64,000 bases of DNA from Chryseobacterium sp. ZHDP1 (lineage in GTDB: Bacteria; Bacteroidota; Bacteroidia; Flavobacteriales; Weeksellaceae): assembly GCF_018603435.1 (NCBI RefSeq), contig NZ_CP075682.1, positions 3,348,001 through 3,412,000 of the forward strand, written 5' to 3'. Below, piece by piece: positions 24,253 through 33,631 of this stretch (its first letter is position 1; every line of letters begins with the position of its first letter). A program made the translations under genes and the position numbers. Below the pieces are notes generated by a model, which saw only the letters and a program-made list of their open reading frames with translations, searched no databases and had not been told where the DNA came from.

Positions 24253-24864
24253 CTATCTTTTTTCATACTTCCAGTTTCTGCCTTTTCCTTCAGAGATCCA
24301 CTCTAAAGCCTGTTCCATTCTTTTGTTTCTGGTTGATTCCGTTTTAGCTTCCGTGATCCAGTTGATATAATCTTTACGGAAAGAGGGCGAAGCTTTTTTA
24401 AAGATTTCCAGAGCTTTTTCATTTTCATTCAAAGCATTTTGAAAATAATCAGGAACCTCTGTTTCTGTTTTCGATGGAGCTGCTTTTTTCAAAGTAACGC
24501 CCATATCCGTCAGTTCCATTGCTTCAGTAATCATCTTTTTAAGCTGAGGTTTTGAAGGAAGATTTTCTGTTTCTGTAATTTTACCCAAACTGAACATATT
24601 CGTTTTTTCGGTATCTGTTTCAAACTCTTTCAGCGATGACATCTCATCATGAAGCCAGAATCCCATACTGCAATACTGTTTAAAAGCAACCATTGAACAA
24701 AGTATCTTCCCTTTATACAGGAACGTGGGAAACTTCCACTTAATCGCTTCTTCTGCATCAGGACAGAATTCGTGAACGGTTTCTCGGATATAATTCAGAA
24801 TAGGTTTTGCAAAATCCTGCGATTTTTCAATGTATTCATCAACTTTCGGGCTGTATTTTTCCAT
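24253..24864 (-). CDS. DUF1801 / YdeI-like (OmpD-associated) protein
   Basis: A 203-aa soluble protein. The N-terminal 120 residues form a DUF1801 domain (PDAEEAIKWKFPTFLYKGKI, MVAFKQYCSMGFWLHDEM). The C-terminal part is YdeI-type (YFQNALNENEKALEIFKKAS, then FRKDYINWITEAKTESTRNK). Homologues are often called YdeI/OmpD-associated or bacteriocin-protection proteins; the mechanism is unknown. It shares a strand with the serine hydrolase 4 bases upstream, so the two are likely co-transcribed. Confidence 0.85.
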   Translation of the reverse strand: MEKYSPKVDEYIEKSQDFAKPILNYIRETVHEFCPDAEEAIKWKFPTFLYKGKILCSMVAFKQYCSMGFWLHDEMSSLKEFETDTEKTNMFSLGKITETENLPSKPQLKKMITEAMELTDMGVTLKKAAPSKTETEVPDYFQNALNENEKALEIFKKASPSFRKDYINWITEAKTESTRNKRMEQALEWISEGKGRNWKYEKR

Positions 24865-24868
24865 GTTT

Positions 24869-26002
24869 TTATTGAAATACTTTTACCGTTTCATTCACCA
24901 GAAATCTCACCTGATCCGGCCTTCCTCTGTCGTTTTTCGGAAGATTATTATAGCTTCCGGTTCTTACAATCACCATATCATGTTCAGGAATCATAATGAT
25001 GTATTGTCCCTGAAGCCCTAAAAAGTAATAATGCTTTATAGGATTGTCATGATTGATCCAAAATCCCATTCCGTAAATTTCCTCAGAATTTTTAGTCGGA
25101 GTACGCATTTTCTTGATGAAATCCGGATTTAAAATTTGCTTATTTTCAACTTTTCCGTCGTTAAGAAATAACTGTCCCAGTTTTGCAAAATCTCTGGAGT
25201 TGGAATGAATGCAACAATACGTTTTTTCCATTCCGTTTTCATCCGTGCTCCATGTTGCATTTTGCTCCATTCCCATCGGAATCCAGAATTTTTCGGATAA
25301 ATAACTTGCCAAAGACTGTCCGACAGCTTTTTTAATGGCAAAACCTAAAAGCTGCGTAGAACCGCTCTGATATTCAAATCTTTCCCCCGGATTTTCTTTA
25401 AATTTCCTCGAAAAAGTAGCGTTCATTAAATTTTTTCCGTAATAAGCTTTCGCATTGGGCAGAAAAGGATTCTTGTAATTTTCATCCCAGTTCAGTCCCG
25501 ATTCCATCTGAGCCAGATGTTTTAAAGTTAAATTTTTAGCAAAATCTTTATTTTTAAATTCCTCAAAATAATCCGAAAACTTATCATCAAGACTTTTAAT
25601 TTTTCCCTCTTCCAGCGCTTTGCCCAAAAGCATTACCGTAACCGCTTTTGCCATGGAGAAAGAATTGGTTTTCGACAGCTGATTATAGCCGTTCCAATAC
25701 TGTTCGTGAAGCAGTTTTCCGTTTTTCACCACAATAAAAGATGCGGTATTGGATTTTGTTAAATCTTCAACGATATTTTTCGGTAATTGTTTTTTGTTGT
25801 ATTCGGGAGATTCTTCCCAAAGTTCAGGAGATTCTGTAGCGATGAGGTTGCCGGAAAACAAGGTTCCGTCATCAATATTGGCGCTGAGTTTTCCCCTTAA
25901 ATAGGTTTTGGATATTCCGTTGAAAATATAACCATATCCCAAAACATAAAAGAGAAGTACGGCAATGACAATAAATGTCACAAAATAAATAAGAATTGTC
26001 AT
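24869..26002 (-). CDS. Class C beta-lactamase-like serine hydrolase
   Basis: A 377-aa membrane-anchored hydrolase: an N-terminal helix (LIYFVTFIVIAVLLFYVLGY) followed by the beta-lactamase/transpeptidase-like domain. SMAK at 116-119 is the SxxK nucleophile motif, and FEYQSGSTQLLG gives the Tyr-x-Ser/Asn element. These proteins act on the periplasmic side as esterases, peptidases or amidases; true beta-lactamase activity is unlikely. It precedes the DUF1801/YdeI gene. Confidence 0.85.
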   Translation of the reverse strand: MTILIYFVTFIVIAVLLFYVLGYGYIFNGISKTYLRGKLSANIDDGTLFSGNLIATESPELWEESPEYNKKQLPKNIVEDLTKSNTASFIVVKNGKLLHEQYWNGYNQLSKTNSFSMAKAVTVMLLGKALEEGKIKSLDDKFSDYFEEFKNKDFAKNLTLKHLAQMESGLNWDENYKNPFLPNAKAYYGKNLMNATFSRKFKENPGERFEYQSGSTQLLGFAIKKAVGQSLASYLSEKFWIPMGMEQNATWSTDENGMEKTYCCIHSNSRDFAKLGQLFLNDGKVENKQILNPDFIKKMRTPTKNSEEIYGMGFWINHDNPIKHYYFLGLQGQYIIMIPEHDMVIVRTGSYNNLPKNDRGRPDQVRFLVNETVKVFQ

Positions 26003-26034
26003 AGCAATTGATCTTAAACAAATTTAAAATAAAT

Positions 26035-26066
26035 TTGAAAACATGAAACGAAATGATTTATTTTTG
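26035..26066 (+). promoter_or_regulatory. Promoter of the M48 protease gene
   Basis: TTG at 26035-26037 (in TTTG) and the -7 box TATTTTTG at 26059-26066 are 21 bases apart, a good match to the Bacteroidota consensus. Transcription would start near 26071, about 12 bases before the ATG. Confidence 0.65.
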
Positions 26067-26082
26067 TGATTATTGAACTAAA

Positions 26083-27384
26083 ATGATGAAAAAACTAATT
26101 TCCCTATTTCTTATCCATTTCATTATCACCATTTTCGGACAGATGTATAAACCGCTCGATACGGCAGATTACGTCCAGAGAAAAGAATTTCTGAAAAATT
26201 TTACGGCGAATACTGAAAGTTTAAGCAAAAAAAGCAGATCCGATTATCCGGGAAAGACAGGAAATGAGCTTTCTAAAATTTATAAAGAATTCGATAAAGA
26301 ATTTGAAAAAAAAGTGAAGGAAAAAGATTTTGCTTTCAATTCTGTGTTTGATGCAAAGGTTAAAAATCTTATTGAACGGTTAAGAAAAAACAATTCCCAG
26401 ATTCCTCAAAATTTAAAAATCCTTATCGCCAAAGACAACACTCCGAATGCATACTGTTTTGCAGACGGCACTTTTGTGATCAATATGGGGCTTTTCAACT
26501 GGCTGAATAATGACGATCAGCTTGCTGCCGTAATTTCCCATGAATTAGGACATAAAATTTCCGAGCATACGCTGAAAACTTTTCTGAGCATGATCGAACA
26601 GGATAAAATGGACAGAATGGTTGTTCAGGATATAAAATCGACGAAGGAAAACCGTAATCAGAGGGCTTTTGATGTGATGAAAAACAGAATCTACAGAAAA
26701 GGGGCTGAAAACAGAAAGCAGGAAATGCAGGCTGATTCTTTAGGGTATGTGGTTTTTAAAAACAGTGATTTTAAAAAAGCAGAATATGTAAATGCTCTGA
26801 AAAAACTGGAAGATTTTGATACCATTTCGCCAAGAGAGCTGAAATTGGAAACTTACAAAAAATATTTCAATCTTCCGAAGCAGGAATTTAAAGACAAATG
26901 GCTGAAAAAAGAAGATTTTTCTCTGTATAATTACAATCATTTCAAGGAAAAACTGAATAAAGATTCTCTGAAATCTCATCCTGAAATGGTTTTAAGAATC
27001 AATAACCTCAAAAAATTGTTTCCTGAACTTAAAAATGATGTTCCGGATGAAAAACCTTCCGATTCTTATTCTACGGTAGAAAAAATCGCAAGAATGGAAA
27101 CTTTGCCCAATTTTTATCACTCTGAAGATTACGGAGTCGGAATTTATGCAAGTCTTCAGTTTTTGCAGGATAACGAAGAGGAAAAGTATTATAAAAGCTG
27201 GCTCGGGAAATGTTTTGCCAAGATTTATGAAGCGAGAAAAAACTACAATTTAAATCGATATTTAGATCGGGTAGATCCCAAAAATCAAAGTGAAAGCTAT
27301 CAGCAGTTCCTGAACTTTATGTGGAACCTGAGTCTCGATGAAATTAAAAATATTGCAGATTATTATCAAACGACAGAATCCTGA
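26083..27384 (+). CDS. Secreted M48-family metallopeptidase
   Basis: A 433-aa protein with a signal peptide (KKLISLFLIHFIITIFGQ). The zinc motif HELGH is at 153-157, followed by a Glu ligand in QEMQADSLGY near 212-221, the layout of M48/BepA-like proteases that act on outer-membrane proteins in the periplasm. The rest (residues 225-433) is helical, as in TPR-bearing relatives. An ATGATG start gives two possible first codons. The stop codon lies in a terminator stem. Confidence 0.85.
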   Translation: MMKKLISLFLIHFIITIFGQMYKPLDTADYVQRKEFLKNFTANTESLSKKSRSDYPGKTGNELSKIYKEFDKEFEKKVKEKDFAFNSVFDAKVKNLIERLRKNNSQIPQNLKILIAKDNTPNAYCFADGTFVINMGLFNWLNNDDQLAAVISHELGHKISEHTLKTFLSMIEQDKMDRMVVQDIKSTKENRNQRAFDVMKNRIYRKGAENRKQEMQADSLGYVVFKNSDFKKAEYVNALKKLEDFDTISPRELKLETYKKYFNLPKQEFKDKWLKKEDFSLYNYNHFKEKLNKDSLKSHPEMVLRINNLKKLFPELKNDVPDEKPSDSYSTVEKIARMETLPNFYHSEDYGVGIYASLQFLQDNEEEKYYKSWLGKCFAKIYEARKNYNLNRYLDRVDPKNQSESYQQFLNFMWNLSLDEIKNIADYYQTTES

Positions 27385-27400
27385 CCGAAGGTCAGGATTC
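27376..27400 (+). terminator. Terminator overlapping the M48 stop codon
   Basis: GAATCCTGACC / GGTCAGGATTC perfect 11-bp stem around GAA; the TGA stop is within the first arm. Confidence 0.7.
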
Positions 27401-27429
27401 TTAATTTAGTATAAAATTTAAATCAGCTC

Positions 27430-28947
27430 TTAATAATTCAGCCTTTCCAGACGGATTTTATTGAATTTTTCTTTTTCATTGAATTCACGCAGCAGAATAT
27501 AACCTTCTTTTGCTACATACGGTGTTACCACATAATTATCTTTTTCTGAAATAGGAACAACTTCCTGCTTGAATTTCCCGTCAATAATCGTATTGATAAA
27601 AAGATTCCACTTCTTTTCTTTGGTCACCTGATCTTTCTGATAATCGCGGAAGAAAAAGACAACATCTTTACCGTCATTCAGATACTGAGAAAAAAGATAA
27701 TCGCTGTTTACCCACTTCGATTTTTCTTTTTCAAAGACCTGTACGTCTTTTACCTTAAAATCTTTATCGGTGTTGATGTAAACCAGATCGGTCGTTTTCG
27801 GAGCATTGTACTGTCCTGCAGGTTTGAATTTCTCTGAAAGAATTCCCACACTGCCATCGCTCATAAAATATGCATCCTTTGTCTGAAGATAATAGCCGTT
27901 TTCTACGCCTCCGTCTGCGCTCAGTTTTGGAATGTAGTTGGAAAGATCCGGTTTGTAGCTGATGGTTTTCAGATCTACATTATAATTGTTTTTATCAAGA
28001 ATAAATCTTGCAAAGCCTCTGTTCTCTTTGGAAATATAATTTCTTCCCAGCAAAACCACTTTATCGTCAAAAGTTTTGTCATTATCAATTCCGCTTAAAG
28101 CATCAATATTATAAATGGTTTCCGGCGAAAGTCCCGTTATCGGTTTGTTAGAAAGCTCTTTTCCGGTTTTCATATCAATCACCAGAAGAGAAAAAGTTTT
28201 GTCGTCATCATTCACCTTTCTCAGGATTCCGTAGATGCGGTTTTCGTCCTTTTCCAAAATGGTAAGATCCGAAAAAACTTTTTTATCTCCGTTTGTATTG
28301 TAGCTGTATCGCCAGATCTCTTTCTTGTTATCGTCGAATTTAATCAGGCTGTTTTTATTGATGTATTTTCCGTAATCGTTGTATTCCAAAGCCAGATAAC
28401 CTCCCTCCTTAATTTCTCCTACCGCAGAAACATAATTGTAGCCTTTCTCTTTCTTCTCGGCGCGGTTTTCTTTTCTTTCCTCTTTAAAAGTTTTGGGCTG
28501 TGAGATTTCTTTAAACGTTCCGTCCTCCTGATAATCGTAATACACTTTAGGCTTTACTGTATTGGTCTTAGGATCTATGACCATAGAAACGGGAGCCGCT
28601 GCATCTTTGGAAAAAGCCTGAAGATAATTGATGTCCGAAGGCTGAAGAATAATCTGCCCTTTAAAATCCACATATCCGAAATAATTGGAAACCAGAAGTC
28701 CCGCTTCAAATTCCTTATTCGCAACCGGATTCAGGTTTTTATCTAAAATAACGTATTCGAATTTCTGTTTTTTATTGTCTGTTTTCCCGTAGGAATAAAT
28801 AGAAACATAGCCGTAAAGATTGTCTTTGGTATCAAACAGCGCATTCATCCCTACATTTTTACCTGAGGCTAAAGAAGCCAGATCCTGAGTCTGAGAATAT
28901 GCAATTGTCTGAATAAGACCCAACCCTAAAAGTATTAATTTTTTCAT
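27430..28947 (-). CDS. Secreted protein of unknown function
   Basis: A 505-aa protein with a signal peptide (MKKLILLGLGLIQTIAYSQT). The body is repeated beta-strand-rich segments (YGYVSIYSYGKTDNKKQKFE, GYLALEYNDYGKYINKNSL, GYYLQTKDAYFMSDGS), suggesting a beta-propeller. No catalytic motif is recognised. The ending EGYILLREFNEKEKFNKIRL continues the same strand pattern, so there is no T9SS sorting domain. It is a lone gene with a -7 box TATTTTTG on the minus strand (28972 down to 28965). Confidence 0.6.
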   Translation of the reverse strand: MKKLILLGLGLIQTIAYSQTQDLASLASGKNVGMNALFDTKDNLYGYVSIYSYGKTDNKKQKFEYVILDKNLNPVANKEFEAGLLVSNYFGYVDFKGQIILQPSDINYLQAFSKDAAAPVSMVIDPKTNTVKPKVYYDYQEDGTFKEISQPKTFKEERKENRAEKKEKGYNYVSAVGEIKEGGYLALEYNDYGKYINKNSLIKFDDNKKEIWRYSYNTNGDKKVFSDLTILEKDENRIYGILRKVNDDDKTFSLLVIDMKTGKELSNKPITGLSPETIYNIDALSGIDNDKTFDDKVVLLGRNYISKENRGFARFILDKNNYNVDLKTISYKPDLSNYIPKLSADGGVENGYYLQTKDAYFMSDGSVGILSEKFKPAGQYNAPKTTDLVYINTDKDFKVKDVQVFEKEKSKWVNSDYLFSQYLNDGKDVVFFFRDYQKDQVTKEKKWNLFINTIIDGKFKQEVVPISEKDNYVVTPYVAKEGYILLREFNEKEKFNKIRLERLNY

Positions 28948-29003
28948 GGTTAAAATTTGAATTTCAAAAATAGCAAATTCGGGGATATGTTCTTAAAAAA
29001 ATA

Positions 29004-29027
29004 AAAGCCCTGATTTCTCAAGGCTTT
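29004..29027 (-). terminator. Terminator after glyS
   Basis: AAAGCC...GGCTTT stem with inner TGA/TCA pairing, followed on the minus strand by TTTTATTTTTTT. Confidence 0.7.
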
Positions 29028-29031
29028 CGGT

Positions 29032-30573
29032 CTATATTTTAGAAAGTAAATTTCTGAAACTTGTCTTTTCGTCGATAATTCTTCTCAACTCTGAAACCGA
29101 AACTCTTTCCTGCTGCATTGTGTCTCTGTCTCTTATCGTCACCGTGTGATCCGTTAAAGAATCGTGGTCGATCGTGATACAGTAAGGTGTTCCGATCGCA
29201 TCCTGTCTTCTGTAACGTTTTCCGATCGCATCTTTTTCTTCGTAGAATAAGTTGAAATCATATTTCAGATCGTTGAAAATCTGTTCTGCATATTCTGCCA
29301 ATCCGTCTTTCTTCATTAACGGAAGAATCGCTGCTTTAATGGGCGCTAAAGCCGGAGGTAAAGATAAAACCGTTCTTTCTGAGCCATCTTCCAAAACTTC
29401 GTCTCTTAAACAATGAGAGAATAAAGCCAAGAACAATCGGTCTAAACCAACCGAAGTTTCCACCACATACGGAACATAGTTTTCGTTTCTTTCCGGATCG
29501 AAGAACTGAAGTTTTCTGCCTGAGAATTCTTCATGCGCTTTTAAATCGAAATCCGTTCTTGAGTGAATACCTTCCAGTTCTTTGAAACCGAAAGGGAAAT
29601 TAAATTCAATATCTGCTGCAGCATTCGCGTAGTGAGCCAGTTTTTCATGATCATGGAATCTGTAATTTTCGTCACCCAAACCTAAAGCTAAATGCCAGTT
29701 CAGACGCTTTTGCTTCCATTGCTCGTAGAATTCAAGTTCTGTTCCCGGAGCTACGAAAAACTGCATTTCCATCTGTTCGAATTCACGCATTCTGAAGATA
29801 AACTGTCTTGCAACAATCTCGTTTCTGAACGCTTTTCCGATCTGTGCAATACCGAAAGGCAGTTTATGACGTGAGGTTTTCTGTACATTCAGGAAATTAA
29901 CGAAAATTCCCTGCGCAGTTTCCGGTCTTAAATAAAGATCCATTGCAGAATCTGCAGAAGCACCTAATTTAGTCCCGAACATCAGGTTGAACTGTCTTAC
30001 CTCCGTCCAGTTTTTAGAACCCGTGTCAGGATCAGCAATTTCCAGCTCTTCAATTAACGCTTTTACATCAGCAAGATCTTCATTTTCTAAAGATTTTGCC
30101 AGTCTGGAAAGAATCGCTTCTCTTTTGGCTCTGTATTCCAATACTTTTGGATTAGTTGCCACAAACTGTTCTTTATCAAAAGCCTCACCGAATCTTTTTG
30201 CTGCTTTTTCAATCTCCTTATTCTCCTTATCTTCAATTTTAGCACAGTAATCTTCCACCAAAACGTCTGCTCTGAAACGTTTCTTAGAATCCTTATTATC
30301 AATCAATGGATCGTTGAAAGCGTCTACGTGCCCCGAAGCCTTCCATGTTGTTGGGTGCATAAGGATCGCCGAATCAATACCCACAATATTTTCGTTAAGC
30401 TGTACCATCGCTTTCCACCAGTATTGCTTGATATTATTTTTTAACTCGGCTCCGTTCTGTCCATAATCATAAACTGCGGATAAACCATCGTAGATCTCAC
30501 TCGAAGGGAAAATAAAACCATATTCTTTAGCGTGAGAAATCACTTTCTTGAAAACATCTTCTTGCTTTGCCAT
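29032..30573 (-). CDS. glyS: Glycyl-tRNA synthetase
   Basis: A 513-aa class II enzyme of the dimeric (eukaryote-like) GlyRS type. It charges tRNA-Gly in the cytosol. Visible signatures: start MAKQEDVFKKVISHAKEYGF, YDYGQNGAELKNNIKQYWW, the class II motif 2 RNEIVARQFIFRMREFEQME, and motif 3 VGLDRLFLALFSH; the anticodon-binding domain ends with SELRRIIDEKTSF. Length and motif order are normal. A -7 box TATTTTTG (30603 down to 30596) lies upstream. It is an essential, vertically inherited gene. Confidence 0.97.
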   Translation of the reverse strand: MAKQEDVFKKVISHAKEYGFIFPSSEIYDGLSAVYDYGQNGAELKNNIKQYWWKAMVQLNENIVGIDSAILMHPTTWKASGHVDAFNDPLIDNKDSKKRFRADVLVEDYCAKIEDKENKEIEKAAKRFGEAFDKEQFVATNPKVLEYRAKREAILSRLAKSLENEDLADVKALIEELEIADPDTGSKNWTEVRQFNLMFGTKLGASADSAMDLYLRPETAQGIFVNFLNVQKTSRHKLPFGIAQIGKAFRNEIVARQFIFRMREFEQMEMQFFVAPGTELEFYEQWKQKRLNWHLALGLGDENYRFHDHEKLAHYANAAADIEFNFPFGFKELEGIHSRTDFDLKAHEEFSGRKLQFFDPERNENYVPYVVETSVGLDRLFLALFSHCLRDEVLEDGSERTVLSLPPALAPIKAAILPLMKKDGLAEYAEQIFNDLKYDFNLFYEEKDAIGKRYRRQDAIGTPYCITIDHDSLTDHTVTIRDRDTMQQERVSVSELRRIIDEKTSFRNLLSKI

Positions 30574-30680
30574 AATTTTTTAACGTCTGAAAGTGCAAAA
30601 ATATGAATTTGAATCCCAATTCCATGAAATTCAATAAAAAAAGCCGTCAATAGACAGCAAATATTTACATTTTTAATTTT

Positions 30681-30800
30681 CAGGAGTCGGGAACCTGCTT
30701 TCACTACTCGCTTTTTTCTTTATTCAGCGTGGCGGCGGAGCCGCCACGCTGAATAAAGAAAAAGAGCTCAGACATGCCGTTCAATCAGGACTACTAAGAA
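30681..30800. repeat. Dispersed-repeat-like element with a 24-bp perfect hairpin
   Basis: The arm TTTTTCTTTATTCAGCGTGG... at 30713-30736 pairs base for base with 30740-30763 around GGA. The stem centre is GC-rich (GGCGGC) in AT-rich DNA. Flanks (GGGAACCTGCTTTCACTACT before, CAGACATGCCGTTCAATCAG after) resemble, from memory, intergenic repeats common in flavobacterial genomes. It lies beyond the terminator of the next gene, so it is not needed for termination. Confidence 0.7.
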
Positions 30801-30813
30801 CAGCATAAAAAAA

Positions 30814-30832
30814 GCAGTTGTAAAAACTGCTC
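30814..30832 (-). terminator. Terminator of the glycine-rich secreted-protein gene
   Basis: AGCAGTT-GTAAA-AACTGCT stem followed on the minus strand by a T-run (TTTTTT). Confidence 0.75.
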
Positions 30833-30841
30833 CTGTATATT

Positions 30842-31354
30842 TTAGAAATTGTAGGATAATCCGATGCTGTTTCCTGTGATGTCTAACCTGTAAGAAGCAG
30901 TTTTTGCCTCTCCGCCTTCCGGATTCTGGTTTTGCGTATCCACAGCTTTCTTCAGATTTTTTCCGGAACTGATCGCGAAAGGAATCCCGATTCCCACAAA
31001 TCCTGCTCCAATTCCTACCAATCCCCAGCCGCTTTTATCTTTTACTTCGTAAGCTACGCCATTGTGATAAGCTGTTTTGGTGCGTAATATCTGTTTTGCT
31101 AATCCGAAACCGATAAAACCACCGCCAATCGCTCCGAAAATCTGAGAAACCGTACTGTTGGTGTTCGCTTTCTTCATATAGTTCAGCGCTTCAGGATTGG
31201 TAAATACCTTTTTATATTCGGAAAATTTAAATTTCTGATTTCCTTTGATAAAAAACTCTCTGTTGGATTTTCCCAACCTCAGTGAATCTGAGTTCTGGGC
31301 GAAAGAAATTAATGGAAAAATACTCAGCAGTAAAGTAAATAATAGCTTTTTCAT
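30842..31354 (-). CDS. Secreted glycine-rich membrane protein
   Basis: A 170-aa protein with a signal peptide (MKKLLFTLLLSIFPLISFAQ). Two glycine-rich hydrophobic segments (IFGAIGGGFIGFGLAKQIL near 90-110 and GWGLVGIGAGFVGIGIPFAI near 125-145) resemble glycine-zipper membrane segments; the last residues (NSIGLSYNF) look like an outer-membrane beta-strand ending in Phe. No family is recognised. It is a single gene between two terminators. Confidence 0.65.
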   Translation of the reverse strand: MKKLLFTLLLSIFPLISFAQNSDSLRLGKSNREFFIKGNQKFKFSEYKKVFTNPEALNYMKKANTNSTVSQIFGAIGGGFIGFGLAKQILRTKTAYHNGVAYEVKDKSGWGLVGIGAGFVGIGIPFAISSGKNLKKAVDTQNQNPEGGEAKTASYRLDITGNSIGLSYNF

Positions 31355-31485
31355 GGTTAAAAATTTGCGCGAAAATAGAAATTATATTTTTCAAAAAAAC
31401 ATTTTAAATGTTAAAATTTCAGTATTTGGCAGAGTATACCATGAATCAATCATTCAAAACATTCTCTTAATGATCTGGTCATATG

Positions 31486-31517
31486 TTTGAAGAATAAATA
31501 TAAATCTTCTACTTTTG
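31486..31517 (+). promoter_or_regulatory. Promoter directly before the pseudouridine synthase
   Basis: TTTG at 31486-31489 and the -7 box TACTTTTG at 31510-31517, 20 bases apart. The box ends 4 bases before the ATG at 31522, so the transcript should be leaderless. Confidence 0.6.
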
Positions 31518-31521
31518 CCTG

Positions 31522-32217
31522 ATGTTAGAAATTCTTTATCGCGACGAACATCTTATTGCCATCAACAAACCCAGCGGATTGTTGGTTCATAAATCTTTTT
31601 ATTCGGGAGAAGCCGATACGTATGCGATTCAGGAACTGAGAAAGCAGATCGGACAAAAAGTGTATCCTGTCCATCGTTTAGACCGGAAAACTTCGGGCGT
31701 TTTGCTGTTTACTTTAGATAAAGATACACTAAGAATGATGAGCACTCAGTTTGAAGAAAAACAGGTTGAAAAGAAATACATTGCCATTCTTCGAGGCTGG
31801 ACAAAGGAAGAGGAAACAATTGATTATGATCTGGTTAACGAAAATGAAGTCAAACAAAATGCAGTCACTCGATATCGCCGTCTGCAGACTTCAGAGATCG
31901 ATTTACCCTTTTTAAAACATCAGACTTCCAGATATTGTTTGGTGGAAGCCATCCCTGAAACGGGACGATTTCATCAGCTGAGAAAACATTTTAAACACAT
32001 TTTACACCCGATTTTAGGATGCCGAAAACATGGCTGCAATAAACAGAATAAATTGTGGCTTCAGACATTTGAGATCAACAAAATGACACTTCATGCGCAT
32101 CAACTGACATTTAATCATCCGGTTTCTAACGAAAGAATTACTGTAAATGCCACGATAGATGATGATTTCAAAAAAGTAGGGGATATTTTGAATTTTGATT
32201 TGAGTACATATTCTTAA
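31522..32217 (+). CDS. RluA-family tRNA pseudouridine synthase (TruC-like)
   Basis: A 231-aa protein. It isomerises uridine in RNA; the TruC-like length and the start MLEILYRDEHLIAINKPSGL point to tRNA position 65. The catalytic motif is HRLDRKTSGVLLF (Asp near residue 56), followed by KKYIAILRG and GRFHQLRKHFKHI. No S4 domain is present. The ATG coincides with the predicted transcription start. Confidence 0.85.
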   Translation: MLEILYRDEHLIAINKPSGLLVHKSFYSGEADTYAIQELRKQIGQKVYPVHRLDRKTSGVLLFTLDKDTLRMMSTQFEEKQVEKKYIAILRGWTKEEETIDYDLVNENEVKQNAVTRYRRLQTSEIDLPFLKHQTSRYCLVEAIPETGRFHQLRKHFKHILHPILGCRKHGCNKQNKLWLQTFEINKMTLHAHQLTFNHPVSNERITVNATIDDDFKKVGDILNFDLSTYS

Positions 32218-32536
32218 CTTTTACAGCTATTATTCTGGCTCTTTCTTGTTGTTGTAAATCTATTAGAACTCATTCAAACCTCATAGGTTTTTAAAAACCT
32301 ATGAGGTTTATATTTTACCGAATAACTAAATTGCTTCATCAAATCAACTCGTTGATTCCTCTTTGCTCTTATACAAGAACATAGAAAATTGAAACTTTAC
32401 GTCAAAAATTATCCATTGATTTGCCAATGAGATATTTATTTTTATAGATACCATTGATAATACCTTTTTCCATAAAATATCATACATTAACCGAACATTA
32501 ATTTTAAAATGAGTATTTTTGTAAAACTTTTTTTCA
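32218..32536. other. Intergenic stretch between pseudouridine synthase and pyrD
   Basis: It holds a 17-bp perfect hairpin (32276-32309) and, at 32514-32521, the -7 box TATTTTTG for pyrD. No gene is seen. Confidence 0.6.
32276..32309 (+). terminator. Terminator: 17-bp perfect palindrome
   Basis: AAACCTCATAGGTTTTT at 32276-32292 pairs with AAAAACCTATGAGGTTT at 32293-32309. Confidence 0.65.
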
Positions 32537-33574
32537 ATGTACAAATCGCTTATTCGCCCGATTCTTTTTAAATTCGATCCTGAAGAAGTACACCATTTTA
32601 CTTTTTCGATGCTTAAAAATTTTGGATTTCTTACCAAACTATTTTTTCCGAAACCTATTCAGGATAAACGTCTGGAAAGAGAAGTTTTTGGGTTGAAATT
32701 TAAAAATCCTGTTGGTTTAGCGGCAGGTTTCGATAAAAATGCAGTTTTATTTAATGAATTGGGAGATTTAGGCTTTGGATTTGTAGAAATCGGAACCGTA
32801 ACGCCGAAAGCTCAGGCGGGAAATCCTAAGAAAAGACTGTTCCGTTTAATTGAAGATGGCGGAATTATCAACCGAATGGGCTTCAACAACGACGGTCTGG
32901 AAGCAGCGATTGAAAAACTGAAAGGCAACAAAGGAAAAATTATCATCGGGGGTAACATCGGAAAAAATACGAATACTTCTCCCGAAAATTACACGCAGGA
33001 TTATCTGGAATGTTTTGAAGGGCTTCATCCTTACGTAGATTATTTTGTGCTGAATGTAAGCTGTCCGAATGTTGGAAGCCACGCCAAACTGGAAGATGTA
33101 GATTACCTTCGTGAACTGATTACGGAAGTGAAAAAAATCAACCAGTCGAAATCTGTACAGAAACCAATTCTGCTGAAAATTGCTCCGGATCTGAATAACA
33201 ATCAATTAGATGAAATCATTGAACTGATTGCAGAAACAAAAATCGACGGAATCGTAGTTTCCAATACATCAGTGAACCGGGAAGGTCTGAAAACGTCACC
33301 TGAAGTTTTAGCGGAAATCGGAAACGGCGGATTAAGTGGAAAACCTATTCGTGAAAGAAGCACAAAAATGATCAAATATCTTTCTGATAAAAGCAACAGA
33401 GCATTCCCGATCATCGGAGTAGGCGGAATTCATTCTGCAAAAGATGCGCTTGAAAAGCTGGATGCAGGAGCAACGTTGGTTCAGTTGTACACAGGTTTCA
33501 TCTACGAAGGTCCGGAATTGATTCAAGATATTAATAAGGAAATTTTGACGAGAGCAAGTCGCCTCTCTGTATAA
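32537..33574 (+). CDS. pyrD: Dihydroorotate dehydrogenase, quinone type
   Basis: A 345-aa class 2 DHODH: oxidises dihydroorotate to orotate at the inner membrane, with FMN and quinone, in pyrimidine synthesis. The N-terminal amphipathic part ([20 protein letters not shown]) typical of class 2 is present. FMN/substrate motifs: [24 protein letters not shown] (catalytic Ser near 174), SNTSVNREG and [20 protein letters not shown]. The length is typical. A convergent terminator separates it from the DUF445 gene. Confidence 0.96.
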   Translation: MYKSLIRPILFKFDPEEVHHFTFSMLKNFGFLTKLFFPKPIQDKRLEREVFGLKFKNPVGLAAGFDKNAVLFNELGDLGFGFVEIGTVTPKAQAGNPKKRLFRLIEDGGIINRMGFNNDGLEAAIEKLKGNKGKIIIGGNIGKNTNTSPENYTQDYLECFEGLHPYVDYFVLNVSCPNVGSHAKLEDVDYLRELITEVKKINQSKSVQKPILLKIAPDLNNNQLDEIIELIAETKIDGIVVSNTSVNREGLKTSPEVLAEIGNGGLSGKPIRERSTKMIKYLSDKSNRAFPIIGVGGIHSAKDALEKLDAGATLVQLYTGFIYEGPELIQDINKEILTRASRLSV

Positions 33575-33599
33575 TTTGTTGAAATTTCTGAAAAACAAA

Positions 33600-33627
33600 A
33601 AAGAGTTCGCCTGAACTCTTTTTTTAT
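33600..33627. terminator. Bidirectional terminator
   Basis: AAAGAGTTC-GCCT-GAACTCTTT with an A-run before and a T-run after; it serves pyrD (plus) and the DUF445 gene (minus). Confidence 0.8.
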
Positions 33628-33631
33628 GATT

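Noticed and set aside
24869..26002. Antibiotic-resistance beta-lactamase
   Set aside because: Only the general SxxK fold is seen; the membrane-anchored form resembles housekeeping esterase/peptidase relatives.
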